From the NCBI GenBank assembly GCA_028622995.1, contig JAJQJQ010000034.1:1178001-1242000 (forward strand): DNA of 64,000 bases, in the 5' to 3' direction. Source of the stretch: Panagrolaimus kolymaensis. Its lineage: Eukaryota; Nematoda; Chromadorea; Rhabditida; Panagrolaimidae. The translations under genes and the position numbers were made by a program. Below the pieces are notes generated by a model. That model had not been told where the DNA came from and made no database searches. It saw nothing but the letters and a program-made list of their open reading frames with translations. Positions 36,839-48,345 of the stretch are shown piece by piece (positions within the stretch are counted from its first letter, which is position 1; the number at the start of each line of letters is the position of its first letter).

Positions 36839-39800
36839 ATGAGCGATCCACAAGTTCAAGGAACAATCAATCGATTGGGTTTTCTTGAAGATGGCATCTA
36901 CAAAAAAGAACCTGATTGCTTTGGTATATTTTTTATTTTTATTTTTCCCTTTCTTTTATCATTTTTATCTTAGTTAATCTTTAGATGGTCTCCGTGATCT
37001 TATTCGTTTTTTGCACAACGATACTGGAGAATTAACTGCAAGAAGAACTTGTGCTTCCCACAATGTCGTAAAACATGATTTAGTTCCGATTATGAAAGCT
37101 GATGATTCATCAGAAGAATTATTCGATGCTTCATTACGGTACCTTTAATGTTTGATTTTAACAAACTATGACTAAAATTTGGGTTTTAGACTCGTTGTTA
37201 ATCTTTGTCAACCAACAGAAGTGGTATTGGAAACTCGGCGATTCGCTGATGAAAAAGATGACAATAAGACCAAGATTTATTGTGAACTTGAATCTGGTCT
37301 TCTTCTAAGTCTTTCTGCATTTGCTGATCCAAAATTTTTTGAAGTACTAGCAGCAAAGTTGAAAGCTTTTTTTGATTTGGTTGGTACTACTTTGTGAAGC
37401 CAATTTATGAAGCTAATGATGCGTTTTAGAAACCTGATGAACGTGGTGAAAAGAAACGAATCTTAGTTGAAAGAATCATTGTACTTTTACGATATATCCT
37501 TGCCATTGGTTATGATACAGCAAAATATGCGCAAGTTGAAGGAGTTAATTGTCGCACTCAAGAAGCAGTTATTCGTGCATTTTTACGATCCGACATTCCA
37601 AATATTATTTTTGGTGTCATTTGCACTAATCGAGAACGTGAATTTAGTTTACATTTCTTATCAATTTTTGCTCTTGCTGTTAAACCATTTGTTAGTTATC
37701 TGCATTTCTTTTATATACATACAAGAACATTGGGGCCTTACCTTCGGTAAGTCCCTCAAACTAAACATACAAACAAACAATCTTCGAAACCGTTACATTT
37801 TTACAATCAAAACGTGGACATTTTACACATTAAGGTATTTTTTGAGAACCCTAGAGAGTAGACCTGCTTTTAGGAATTCTAAAAAATTATCAAAGGGGAG
37901 ATTATGTGCCTTTTTAGAGGGTGCAAAATTGGAAAAAAATAGAGTGCCCAAACACGCATGCGTGTCTACAACAATACAATTAAAATAAACAACATTGTCC
38001 ATGGCCTTACAGGCTTACATTCCATTTTTCATGGTAAATTTTGGAGCCCTGCCTACGGCAGACCTCCTAAATTTTACAAAAAAATCTTCTCCAATAATCA
38101 ACGGTTTCCTGGGCCATGCATTTCCATATCTCTCATATTCGGCTACATCTTAACCACTTCGAGGTCCATTCCATAGGTCTAATTACACATGGGCCCTTCA
38201 GGCCCCAAAACACATTTCAACCCAAAAACAACCAAATATCGAACCAAACATAATCAAACAATCACCCGAAAATCATTAAATATCAACCCGAAAACCATCT
38301 TACATCTCACCAAAAACAACTAAACATTCACCCAAAAACAACTAAATATCCACCCAAATATTATAAAAAAAATGTGCCGAACGCTTACATGTTTACAACA
38401 ATGCAATTACAATAAACAACAGGGCCCTTCGGCCAACATTCCATTTTCATGGTTAATTTTGGAGCTCTGCCTTCGGCAGACCTTCAAAATTTACGATATA
38501 AATCGTCTCCAATTAACGACGGTTTCTCTGGGCCACGCTTTTCATATATCTCATAGTCGGATATATCTTGACATCTTCGGGGTTCATTCCATAAGCCAAA
38601 TTATACTTGGACTCTTCGGAACCAAATCCGTTTTGACCCAAAAACCACCAAATATCCACCCAAAAATTAGCTAAAGATCCACCCAAAAACATTTAAATAT
38701 CGATTAATACATTACAACACAAACAACTAAACATTCACCCAAAAGCCACCAAATATCTAACCAAACTCAATCAAACATCTCACCAAAAACAACTAAATGT
38801 CCACTCAAAAACCATTTTACATTTCACCAAACACAACTAAACATTCGCCCAAACACAACTAAATGTGCACCCAAAAGCCACCAAATATCCACCCAAAAAC
38901 AACTAAATATCCACCTAAAAATTTCAATGCAGACAATCAGAGAAAAAACAAATTTTTCACTTCCAAAAATGCTTTCAAAAAAAGCAAAGAGAAACTTTCG
39001 TGTCGAGAAAATTTTCACGAAATGCAAATTTAAATTGACCAAAACATAGGGATCCTTGACTCTCCGAAGCGTGAGACCAACATATTCGGAATCAGCGTAA
39101 AAAACTGATCTAGGCTATCGGGACAAAACAAAAAAAAAGCAGAAACGACATACAGACAAACATACAGACAGAAACGACACTCCAAATTAAAAAGGAGGAT
39201 TGCAAAAAAAAATTAATTATAGAGTGGTACTAAAGTTGCAGCAGTTGGTGAAGAAACTGAAAGAATTCTTCAGGGAAAGGAAAATGAAGAAAGAAAATTA
39301 CGTCTGAGCAGTAGCTTGAGCCATTTAAACTTAAAGCAAAAATCTGCATCAAGACCTTCTGGTCGATCTTTTCTTGGAGGAATATATGAAGTCAAAGGAA
39401 AGAATGCTATTAATCCTCAGAATCCATTCATCGTGAAAAAACCTTTGGAAGAAACTGACAGCTTGTTAACTGGTGTGTCACACACAAAATCTTCAAATGT
39501 GATTCCAAAGAGAAAAACGATGGCAAACTTTGTTGAAAATTCACTTGAAACTGGAAATATTACAAGCTCTGTCACCCTTTATGCTTTGAAAAAATTTACT
39601 TCGAAGTTCATTGATGTTTGTTACAACCAATTAATGAAACAATCAAAAGATCAAGCGTTCCTTAGCAACTTATCTTTAAGTCATAAACATACAGAAATCC
39701 ATTTTTTTATCGTCGTCGAATTTGTTATGGAATATGCAAGGGTTGCCAGAATTCCGGTTAAACAGGTAGCTTTGTGCTTCATTTTCTAAGTTAATAGTAC

Positions 39801-41709
39801 GTTTAAAGATTTCACAAACATTCTCAAAAGAATTCTTTCATACTATCTTGGATAAGATTGGTCAATATTTCGATCTAATCAAAACCGACAAAGAAAACGC
39901 CAATACTTATGCTTTGAAAGCTCAACATGCTATCTCTGCCTACAAACAAATGATTACTTTTTTGAATTACTTGGAAAGTGAATCATCAGAAGAAGCAAAA
40001 GATTATTATCAGTTAATCTGTCATTACATTTTTGAAGTTCAAGAATATCGCGAAATGGGTTACACTTTCTTGACTTCCCTTTCTGTAAGCTTATACTAAC
40101 GGGCTTGTTTAAGATTATACATACAAATTCTTTTTATAGCCTGGTGCATGCTCCCGTAAATTATTGGAAGATTTGGTTATTACGAATCATTTTTATTTGC
40201 ACATTATGGAACGACAAGTCAAACGAGGTGAATTAACAAAAGTCACTGAAAAAAAGAAAGCTCGGAAAAAGAGAAAAATTCAAAAGAAGGATGGTGGAGA
40301 AGCAAAGGATGTTGCTGAACTTCCCCTTGAACAAGCTCAAGGCATTGCATATGCCAAGAATTATGATGCAACAATATTGAATGCTATTTGGGATGATATC
40401 GCTGGTGATTTATCTCATATCATCAATAGTGAAAATAATTTTGAACAAGTGTCCGTCTTGGATATTCTTATTTCTGGCGACGATGATGACTTAAAGTACA
40501 TAATTTCTTTTATTGTTTACATGTTTTTTTATTTATCTCTGTTTCAGAGGTTTTGCTTTCTTGAAGATACAACGAGCTTTGCGTGAAAAGCGAGTTCAAG
40601 ACGCTTATAATCTTTATCGTTCCGCAAGAATGATGTGGTTTGATGGCGATTTTGGTACAGATGATACTTCCAGCGAAGAAGAATTCAATGAATTAAAATC
40701 CATTTTTAATACTTCCTTTAAAGATTATATTCTTAAATACCAAAAGATTACCGATGATTTATACAAGGAAGATGAAGAAGGAAAAGAAAACGATGACATC
40801 GAAGAAAAAGATGCGGATTTTGACGACCTCAGTGAAACCGAACAACAGGAAATCATGGAAGATGTACAGTTTACCATGGATGAATACATCGGGAACTTTT
40901 GCAACCCTGTTATTGTTTCCTGGTAAGCTTTATTATAGAGTTGCGCTTCTTAACATACCCGTATTAAATTATCCTATACTTAACATGGCATATTCTACTA
41001 AACTAACTTTTCTCCCCGTTCTTGCCTTCGGATAATTTTTTCCCCTTGTTTATCGCTTACTTTTAGGTATACTTTCTTATTAAAAGATTACTCTCAAAAT
41101 TCCATGGAACTAAATAATGCATTATTAAAATTGTTTCATCGCATTGCTTTCGAACTAAAAGCTCCATCAAGACTTTATAATGTAAGACCTTCCTACTTTT
41201 TTTTATCTCTATTTAATGGATGAATTTTTAAGGCATCATTCTTACGCATTCTTCAACGTCTTCATGATGAAATGGGAGCTTTACCACCACCACAACAAAA
41301 AGCTCATATTCATTTCGAATTTTACCGATTTGGGCATCATTTGTTAACAAAATTCTTTGATCATTTCGAAGAACGTGGAACTATCCTTGTCAATGAAGTT
41401 ATCCTCCCAAAAAGTAGTAAAGAATGTTATGAAATTGAACATGGATATGGTACTCATGAGTAAGGAAGATTTTTTTAAGTAATGAGAAGTAACAATGATA
41501 TCATTTTAAGAGGAAAGCGAGGTAATCTTAAGGATAATCTTTTATGGCCTCAAGAACTTGAAGAAGAACTTGTAAGCCTCCATCGAGAATACATCAACTT
41601 TGATGATAAACCTGAAGGATTAGATGTCGTTGATTTTATTAAAGCAAATCTTTCACGTCAACGGGATCGTGGCCAAATTCTTAAGAAAATTAAAAATTTA
41701 TACCTTTAA
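36839..41709 (+). CDS. TIMELESS: Timeless (replication-fork protection complex), short C-terminus
   Basis: Timeless/Tof1 with Tipin stabilises forks and links to cohesion and checkpoint signalling in the nucleus. Exons: 36839-36923, 36985-37138, 37190-37379, 37430-37690, 39223-39765, 39809-40084, 40140-40495, 40548-40922, 41067-41181, 41233 to about 41459, about 41487 to 41709; about 934 residues. Seen: N-terminal DGLRDLIRFLHNDTG and LRLVVNLCQP, then LVERIIVLLRYIL, GRSFLGGIY, FTSKFIDVCYNQLM, QEYREMGYTFL, a basic KKKARKKRKIQKK stretch, an acidic EEDEEGKEND region, and EIEHGYG before LDVVDFIKANLS. The protein ends there, 250-400 residues short of typical animal Timeless, so the PARP-binding C-terminal region is absent. 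The fourth intron (37691-39222) is 1.5 kb against about 50 for others. The last intron is at most about 30 bp, and its exact sites are uncertain. Confidence 0.88.
37955..38215. repeat. timeless-intron repeat, copy 1
   Basis: Matches copy 2 (38,375-38,640) at perhaps 70-75 percent by eye, sharing CAACAAT.CAATTA, TTTTGGAGC.CTGCC, CGGTTTC, and GGGCCA.GC.TTTC blocks. It contains the hairpins TGCC-TAC-GGCA (38050-38060) and GGGCC-CTTCA-GGCCC (38191-38205). It is followed by degenerate CCACCCAAAAACAACTAAAT units (about 38,215-38,370). Confidence 0.7.
38375..38640. repeat. timeless-intron repeat, copy 2
   Basis: Second copy of the preceding repeat, with hairpins GGCC-CTTC-GGCC near 38,423 and TCTGCC-TTC-GGCAGA (38466-38480). 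It is followed by CCACCCAAAAACAACTAAAT-like tandem units (about 38,636-38,930). Confidence 0.7.
38640..38935. repeat. degenerate CCACCCAAAAACAACTAAAT tandem repeat
   Basis: Roughly 20 bp units of the form CCACCCAAAAACAACTAAATAT with substitutions (CACC/AACC, ACAAC/CCACC). The same unit type follows copy 1 at about 38,215-38,370. Lies inside the large timeless intron. Confidence 0.7.
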
Positions 41710-42466
41710 TGTAAATGAAAAAATATTGTTTATCAAATAAAGTATAATATATTTATTTTTTTAATAGATAGTTTTACAATCTTTTTATTATTTTTATTTA
41801 TTCGCTGATAACAACACCTCACATTTTTTTTTTTCGTTGTTGAATGAAACGACTATTGATCTTCAGCGTCATTGATTGCAAAGCACCGCAATGTCCACAG
41901 TTCTTGTTCGCTTTTCTCCCTTTCTCTTAAAAAAAAGCATCAACCGGTTTTTTTCTTCTTCTTTTTTTTAACTTCTAAATAACATGACAAAATAGTTAAT
42001 TCATTTCTTCAAGCGTTTAACTTATTTACCCATATAAATTTTATAATAATGATCCTAGAATTTTGAGAGAACGAAAGAGATCGAAAAGAAAAATTCTTTA
42101 TGTTGTTTTATAAATTAATTTGCGGCGGCGGGGTCATTGATGAAAAACAAAAATAGAAGAAAAAAATGAAGGAAAGAGAAATATACGGAAGAAGAACATA
42201 CATAACTAAAGTGCGGTGGTGGTTTATTGTCCTCAAACGACAATTGGGGTTCTCTGATTTGTCAATTTTTTTTGTTATGTTAAATGAATCATTAAAAATG
42301 TTTTGTTGCTATGTTTTTTTTAACAATTCGATTTTCCCAACCCAAAGCTTTTTTTGTATGTAATAATTATATATTATTAACACAATTGTTTAAAGAAACG
42401 TGTCTCATTCGCTATAATTGTTTTATAATTAAAAAGTTAATTATTTTCTTTGGTTTTTTTAAGAAT
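41710..42466. other. intergenic region between timeless and cysteine string protein
   Basis: AT-rich, no gene seen. The T-rich tract ending AAG at 42463, three bases before the next gene's ATG, resembles an acceptor and may be a trans-splice or 5'UTR intron site. Confidence 0.35.
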
Positions 42467-43627
42467 ATGTCCGAAAGAGGTTCAGATCGACATAGAACTG
42501 AATCAACAACAAGTAAAAAACATTTATATGATGTTTTGGGAATTGAAAAGGATGCAACTGATGATGATATTAAACGGGCTTACAGAAAGTTAGCACTTCG
42601 ATATCATCCAGATAAAAATTTAGATGGGGATCCAGAAAAAACTGAAAAAGTAACTTTAACATTTTTGTAATTTTTTTTATTAAAATTTTTTATATTTTTT
42701 AGTTTAAAGATATTAATTATGCCCATTCAATTTTGTCGAATCCACAAAAAAGACAAGTTTATGATGCTTATGGAGAAATGGGATTAAAAATGATGGAACA
42801 AGTTGGAGAAAACACTATGATGTTTGCTTTAAAACCATGGGTGAAGGTAATAATAATTTATAAAATTATTTTGAATATAAAAAAATATATATAAAATAAA
42901 ACAATTTTATCAAAATTTTAGTGGGTATTTGGATGCGGTTTCCTTTTCACTTGTTGCTGCTTTGGCTGCTGTTGTTGTGGTTAGTATACATTTATTTAAA
43001 AATTATTTGGATCGATTTCCTTTAACCAAAAACATTCTTTATTTTTTTCTTCACAAAATTATTGGTTATAAATTATTTATTTGAATGGCAAATGTTTAGC
43101 TTCAAAGTCCCCAACTTTTTTTCATTGATTTTTTAAAAGCTTTACAATTATTTTCGATACCCCAAATACAATATTTTTTGTTACATGGTTTTTTTTTTAA
43201 ATGAAGGTTTAATTTTTTTGCTTTTAGGTTTGTTTTGTTGTAATTGTTGTTGCAACTTCTGCTGTGGAAAATATAAGGATAGAGTTGGAGAAGATGTAAG
43301 CTTTTTCTTTCATCCGTACTTTTCATCCATATTAATTGCGAATTCCTAACTTTTAAGGTTTATGATATTGACCCTGAAAGAGGTGGCACACCAGATAATT
43401 CTTCTGATTCTCCTCCAATAACAACTCAACCCATGCCATATTCAGCTATTATAGTTGAAGAAACAACAACAACATCTGTAAGCAATTATGAGCTTAATTT
43501 TATAATTTTTTTTGCTTAAATTTTTTAGTCACCAATTGTGCTTGGACCTCCTCCACCAAGTAATAATAATATTCAACCACCACCACCATCTTCACCAACA
43601 ACATATGGAGCCACAGCACAAGCATGA
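42467..43627 (+). CDS. DNAJC5: cysteine string protein (DnaJ co-chaperone)
   Basis: Synaptic-vesicle Hsc70 co-chaperone that keeps SNAP-25 and other presynaptic proteins folded; palmitoylated through its cysteine string. Exons: 42467-42649, 42703-42846, 42922-42979, 43228-43295, 43358-43477, 43529-43627; 223 residues (C. elegans dnj-14 and human DNAJC5 are 200-215). Seen: J domain [20 protein letters not shown] with HPD at residues 47-49, a linker helix (about 85-108), and the string at residues 114-141 with 15 cysteines in groups CCC, CCCC, CC, CCC, CC. The tail is Pro/Ser/Thr-rich, ending TYGATAQA. The string is split by a 248 bp intron, longer than most here. The C-terminal run of prolines (GPPPPSNNN and QPPPPSSP) is richer than in vertebrates. 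Confidence 0.96.
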
Positions 43628-44245
43628 TAAAATAATTTACATATATCCATCGTAAATATATTTAAAAAAAACAATTCCTTTCTGCAATAACATATTTTCT
43701 TCGTTTTTTCTTTTCTTTTTATTTTTAAATACAAAAAAGTCCTCTTTTTTCGATTCTAAATTTTTTTTATCAATAATTTTTTTTGTAGTGCCTAAGCTAA
43801 TTTTTGTTTTCGGGTTTTATTTTTCGAAAACCATCGTTATTCGTCGTCTTATCTTACGTTAAAACTGCTTTGCTTTTTATTTTTACCATCAAATAATTTT
43901 TTTTAAATAGAGAAGCAAAATTTTGGGATGTTAAAAGACGGGTTGCTTCTTCGCTTCATCATATTATTACTTTATATTACTTTATTAATTAAATTAATAT
44001 ATCCTTATCAAACCAATCATTACCATATAATTCCGAAAAAACAAAAACAAAATTAATTGTATTTTTTTCTTTCAAAGCAAACAAAAAATGACACGAAAAT
44101 TATCTGCACAAATGTTTCTTTAAAAAAATGCTTATAAAATAAATTTCTAAAAAAAATTTAAATTAGTTAAACCGTACATAATTTATTTCTCGTTCAGGTG
44201 TTAAAGAATATTTTAATTGTAATTGAGCATATGATAAAGGTTTAA
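43628..44245. other. convergent 3' intergenic region
   Basis: AT-rich 0.6 kb between the tail-to-tail cysteine string protein and RD3 genes, with several AATAAA/TTTATT hexamers and no other recognisable feature. Confidence 0.4.
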
Positions 44246-45379
44246 TTACACAACATCCGATGGATCGTTGAAACTTCTTACGGATATATCGGTAGATGAA
44301 AGGGATGGAAATCGTAGATTTAATACAGATAGTTCTGCGAATGATTGATTTCGGCTTGTTGAAAGTTGCTGAAATCTTGAATACGGTCGAAAATTTTAAG
44401 ATTTATTCCTCCATCATCTACCTGTGGAGGAGGTTGTTGTTCTTCTGAATCTTTAATCATTTGTAATTCGCGTTCAATTCGAACATTAATTATTTTTGAA
44501 GCCACTTCACGAAAAACTGAAATTATTTCATCTCGATCTTTACATTCTGGTAAAAGATCCCGCCAAGATGTAATAACTTCTTTCCATTCATGTGGTTTAA
44601 GCTTTTGACAAAGGGATTCAATTTCGGATGATTCCTAAAATAAAAAAATTGGGGTTTAAGAATTCATCCCAAAAATTATGGGTGAAGAAACAGCTTACTT
44701 TAAAACTTAAATGTTTTTTAGCTTTAAGCTTCCAATCCATTAACCATGAATAATCTGGTTGACGACTTTGTTGTAAAGCCTTTTTTCGCTCTTCTTCCTG
44801 AAAAGGCAGCCATTTTTTATATTTAGTTATGAGAGAGGAAAAATATTAAAAGTTTATTTTGAAATTTTATGAAAGCAATTAAAAAATGGAAATTAAACTT
44901 GAGATTACTGTAGCAATGTAACACAAGAAATTTATTTTTTTTTCTCAAAAATTTAAATTAAAAAAGTTTTAATTCAACAACAAAAAAATTAGGATTTCAA
45001 AATATTTGTAGGGCTTTAAGGAATTTCATAATCGCCGGATGAAAAAACTCAAAGGCCAATATCCACAAAAAAAATTTATAATCAATAAACCATTTTGTTC
45101 AAAATTGCTTTTAAAGAAATTGTTTATGGAAAGAAGGTGGTTAGAATTTTAAAAAATTAACACTAAACTTTTTTTTAACAATATAATTAAGCAAATAATA
45201 AAATAAGTTTTAGTGATTACCTTTTTATTTTCAAAATCTTCTATAGCTTTTTGAATATCAGACATAACCAAATCCGTCATCATATTCGATCCATCTGAAG
45301 TTCCATCATCGCTGGGAAAATATGATCGAGCAGATCGCATTGGGCCATTCGAAACTAAATTTGATTGAAACCACGACAT
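44246..45379 (-). CDS. RD3: RD3-family protein
   Basis: Vertebrate RD3 binds and inhibits retinal guanylate cyclases and promotes their trafficking; the role in invertebrates is not established here. Exons in coding order 45379-45221, 44797-44699, 44634-44422, 44368-44246 give 197 residues, matching RD3 (195). Seen: MSWFQSNL at the start, MMTDLVMSDIQKAIEDFENK, QPDYSWLMDWKLK, the RD3 core ESSEIESLCQKLKPHEWKEV, DEIISVFREVASKIINVRIE, and a Pro/Gln stretch into a C-terminus ending SDVV. The last intron (44421-44369, 53 bp, CACAG|GTAGAT to TTTCAG) is required. Reading through gives an open but unlike-RD3 tail, so the unspliced frame misleads. First intron is 423 bp. Confidence 0.85.
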
Positions 45380-45836
45380 CTTCGTTTACTTTTTTTAATT
45401 TTTTTTATAGAGAGCAAAGTTAGATTTATGAAAAAATGTGAAAATGATTTTGCTTTATAAAGAAAACTTTGAAGAAGCCATATTTCATTCGTTGCTACGA
45501 CAACGGAAAGGAAAAAAAGAGATTTATCTACTTAGTGTTTATATTATCTTCTTTATGTTTATTAAAAACACAAAAATTTTATGTCGAAAAAGAGAAATTA
45601 TCTAAAAATAAAAATTAAATAAAAAATACAACACACACACTTTTTTGAGAAGGGTTAAGTAAGGCAATAAAATATTTTTTGACGCAAGCACTTATTTATT
45701 TTGACATAATAAAAGAAAGCAAATTTTATAAATATGAAACTACAAAAGTAAAGAAACGTTGTTTTTCATTTTGTAAGCGTGGATGTTGTTGTTGCTAAAC
45801 ATGTATTCTTTTTTATGATGACAAAAATTGACATCA

Positions 45837-46125
45837 TTGATTTCATCAAGATTAACCACATGGTAAAGTAAACAAATAATATACGAAGAAGCACCTTCTG
45901 GAAATTACTTTAATCAAAAAAAATTCTTAATTGTAATATTAAAAATAAATACTGTGTTAGAAAGTTGTCCAAATAAAATGGCTACCAAACGAGTCAAAAG
46001 TTTAATAACATCAATTTAAAAATGTTTTTTTTATCTATAAGAATCAATGCTTAATAAATAAGAAAAATAATTCTTCCATCATTAGAAAACTAACAAAAAA
46101 TAAAAATTAAACATAAAAAAGCTTT
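45837..46125. repeat. diverged segmental duplication, copy 1
   Basis: Shares ordered blocks with 48,045-48,345: GATTTCATCAA, AATTCTT.CATCATTAGAAA, AAAAGTTTAATAACAT, CACAAAAAATAAAAATT-type, CATAAAAAAG. Same orientation, about 2.2 kb apart. Confidence 0.65.
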
Positions 46126-47283
46126 CTAGGCGGTTATGAAAAAGGTAAACTCGAATGAAACATGAAAGTAAATAAAGGAAGTGTCAGAGCGTAAAAAAGC
46201 CCGAAAAAAAGGAATGAAAAAAGTTCAAACAAAAAAATGTTTCAAACGCTTTTTTGTTTGTGAAAGTCGCGGAAGATACTTTTTTTCAAGCGATTTCAAA
46301 CTTCATGATGAAAGCTTGCTTCTTCGTTCGCTAAAAATTGAGCTGGGAAAAATGAAAAGTTTATTATAAAATAACCGTTTTTTTGAAGCTGAAACTTTTT
46401 CTTCTTTCTTTTTTTACTTGGTTTTTTTAGACAGGCCTTTTACATTCATCTAATTTTATATAATTTTGTTTGAGCTTGGCTTGTAGGAGTTGTTTATTTG
46501 GTGCTAAAACAAGGTGATTCTTTTTTATTTATGGAAAGCTTTAACCGTAAAAGTTGTTTTTTCAATGAAATTAAAGACAACCATGATTTATTATGAAAAC
46601 TAAAAAAAAATATTAAGTTTATTTTTCAACTCCAAAAAAATTTATGCTGCAGGTGGAAGCCCAATGTAAAAACGATCTCCAACAGCTTCTTAATTTTCAA
46701 AAAATATCGTAGGTTGAAAAATTATATTTAGCAAAAATGATAAATATTTAAATTTTGGATTTTTTGTTAAATTTAATGCTGTTTTGAACTAAAATTAATT
46801 TAATTATTTTAAGCGCGATCAGGAAAAATTAGTGCTACAAGCTTATAAAAATAATATTGTTAAACTTCGTGAACTTAAAAGCAATATAAAAGCTGGTTAT
46901 TAAAATTTCAAAGTTTTTTCGTGAATTTGGAATTCTAAAAACTTTTTTTATAGCTAATCGCCAAATTATTTGTTGTACTTTTTTTTAGCGATTTAAGGGC
47001 ATGAATTGGCTTCAATTTTTGTAATTTCTTAACAAAATTTTGACATACACGCGCTTCCACGAAAAAATAAATAAATAAAGAGGTTTTTTAGAATTTTCAA
47101 AAGATATTGAATGTCAAAAGAAGAAGAAAAAAGATGGCTTAATAAACTTAAAAAAATAATAAAAGCAAAATTTTTATTAATACGTTGTTTCACGCCCGTT
47201 TTTTTTGTTTTTAATTTCCGTGATTATTACTCACCCATTCAAACAAAATTAATTCAAAACCTTTTGGAAGTTGTCTCAATTTA

Positions 47284-47632
47284 TTATTGATTTAATTCAC
47301 TTATTTCATCCGGAATTTCAGTGTCATGAATATCCTTAATATTTTTATGTTTTACTAAAAAATATATAATCGGTAGTAACAAACCCACTTTCAAATCAGC
47401 ATTCATTAAAGTTAATTTATCTGTACTTTTTAAAGCAGAAACAAAATTAGTTGAATTTGGCACTCCAGAAATATAAAAATTTTTATTAATTCCATTTAAT
47501 GAAATCAATTTTTTTAGCCGGTCAATTTTTTTTTTGAACTTTGGTAATTTTAGTTCCTTTTAATTCAAGAACTTCGAGATTTTCAGGTAATTTATTCCAT
47601 GGAATTCCTTCATTAGTAATTCCACATTTTCA
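47284..47632 (-). pseudogene. leucine-rich-repeat gene remnant
   Basis: Minus-strand sequence reads KCGITNEGIPWNKLPENL and EVLELKGTKITKVQKK. It then continues, after a frame change, as IDRLKKLISLNGINKNFYI and on to a TGA-free end at 47,284. The frame change is at a T10 run (47526-47535), where nine would be in frame. Spacing of Leu/Ile (LPENLEVLELKGTKITKV) is LRR-like. An acceptor-like CTCAG ends at 47,633 and the first in-phase codon after it is TGA, so the fragment is not functional as read. Confidence 0.4.
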
Positions 47633-48044
47633 CTGAGATAAATATTTTTAAATTATATTTGTGTTTATCAAACTAAAACTTAATTTTTTCTTGCCATTTT
47701 TGGATGCCAAGGATATTAGTGTTTTTTAATTATCAGTAAACAAAAAGTTTTGACACAACAAAGTGTTGGCTTTTTTTTATAATTTATTAATGCCATTTAT
47801 GCTTAACTTTTGGCCTTTAAAATATTCTAAAATCATCGGATAAAAATTTGTTTAGTTATACCAATTGTCAATTTATTTTTATTTTCTCCGTTAATGACGC
47901 GGATTCAGCTAAAAATCCTTTTTTTCATTTCTTCTTTTAACTAATAAAACAAAATTCTTTTAAAGGTAGTCTTTTTCCAACAACTTTTCTTTTTTGTGAA
48001 ATCAAAATTTGACAACTAAAATAAAACAAAAAACCCAATTTTAA

Positions 48045-48345
48045 TGATTTCATCAACATAAACGACATGACAAAAAGACAAAGAACGAAGTACCTCCTAG
48101 AGATTATCTGGATAATAAAAAAATTTTCTAATTGTGACATCAAAAATAAATATTCTGATAGAATGTTATCCAAATAAAACGGCTATGATAAAACCCAAAC
48201 GAGTTAAAAGTTTAATAACATAAATTTAAAAACGATAACATTTTTTATCTATCTGAATCGCTATCTCTCTCTCTATGGTTATTAAAGATAAAAAATAATT
48301 CTTCCATCATTAGAAAGCTCACAAAAAATAAAAATTGCACATAAA
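48045..48345. repeat. diverged segmental duplication, copy 2
   Basis: Partner of 45,837-46,125, with an extra TATCTCTCTCTC tract near 48,265. Confidence 0.65.

Noticed and set aside
44320..44421. RD3 ending in the unspliced frame (…NHSQNYLY)
   Set aside because: A good 53 bp intron (44421-44369) gives a tail that better matches the family length and composition.
47937..48173. Hydrophobic 78-codon minus-strand frame
   Set aside because: Overlaps the non-coding duplicated segment and has no similarity to known membrane proteins.
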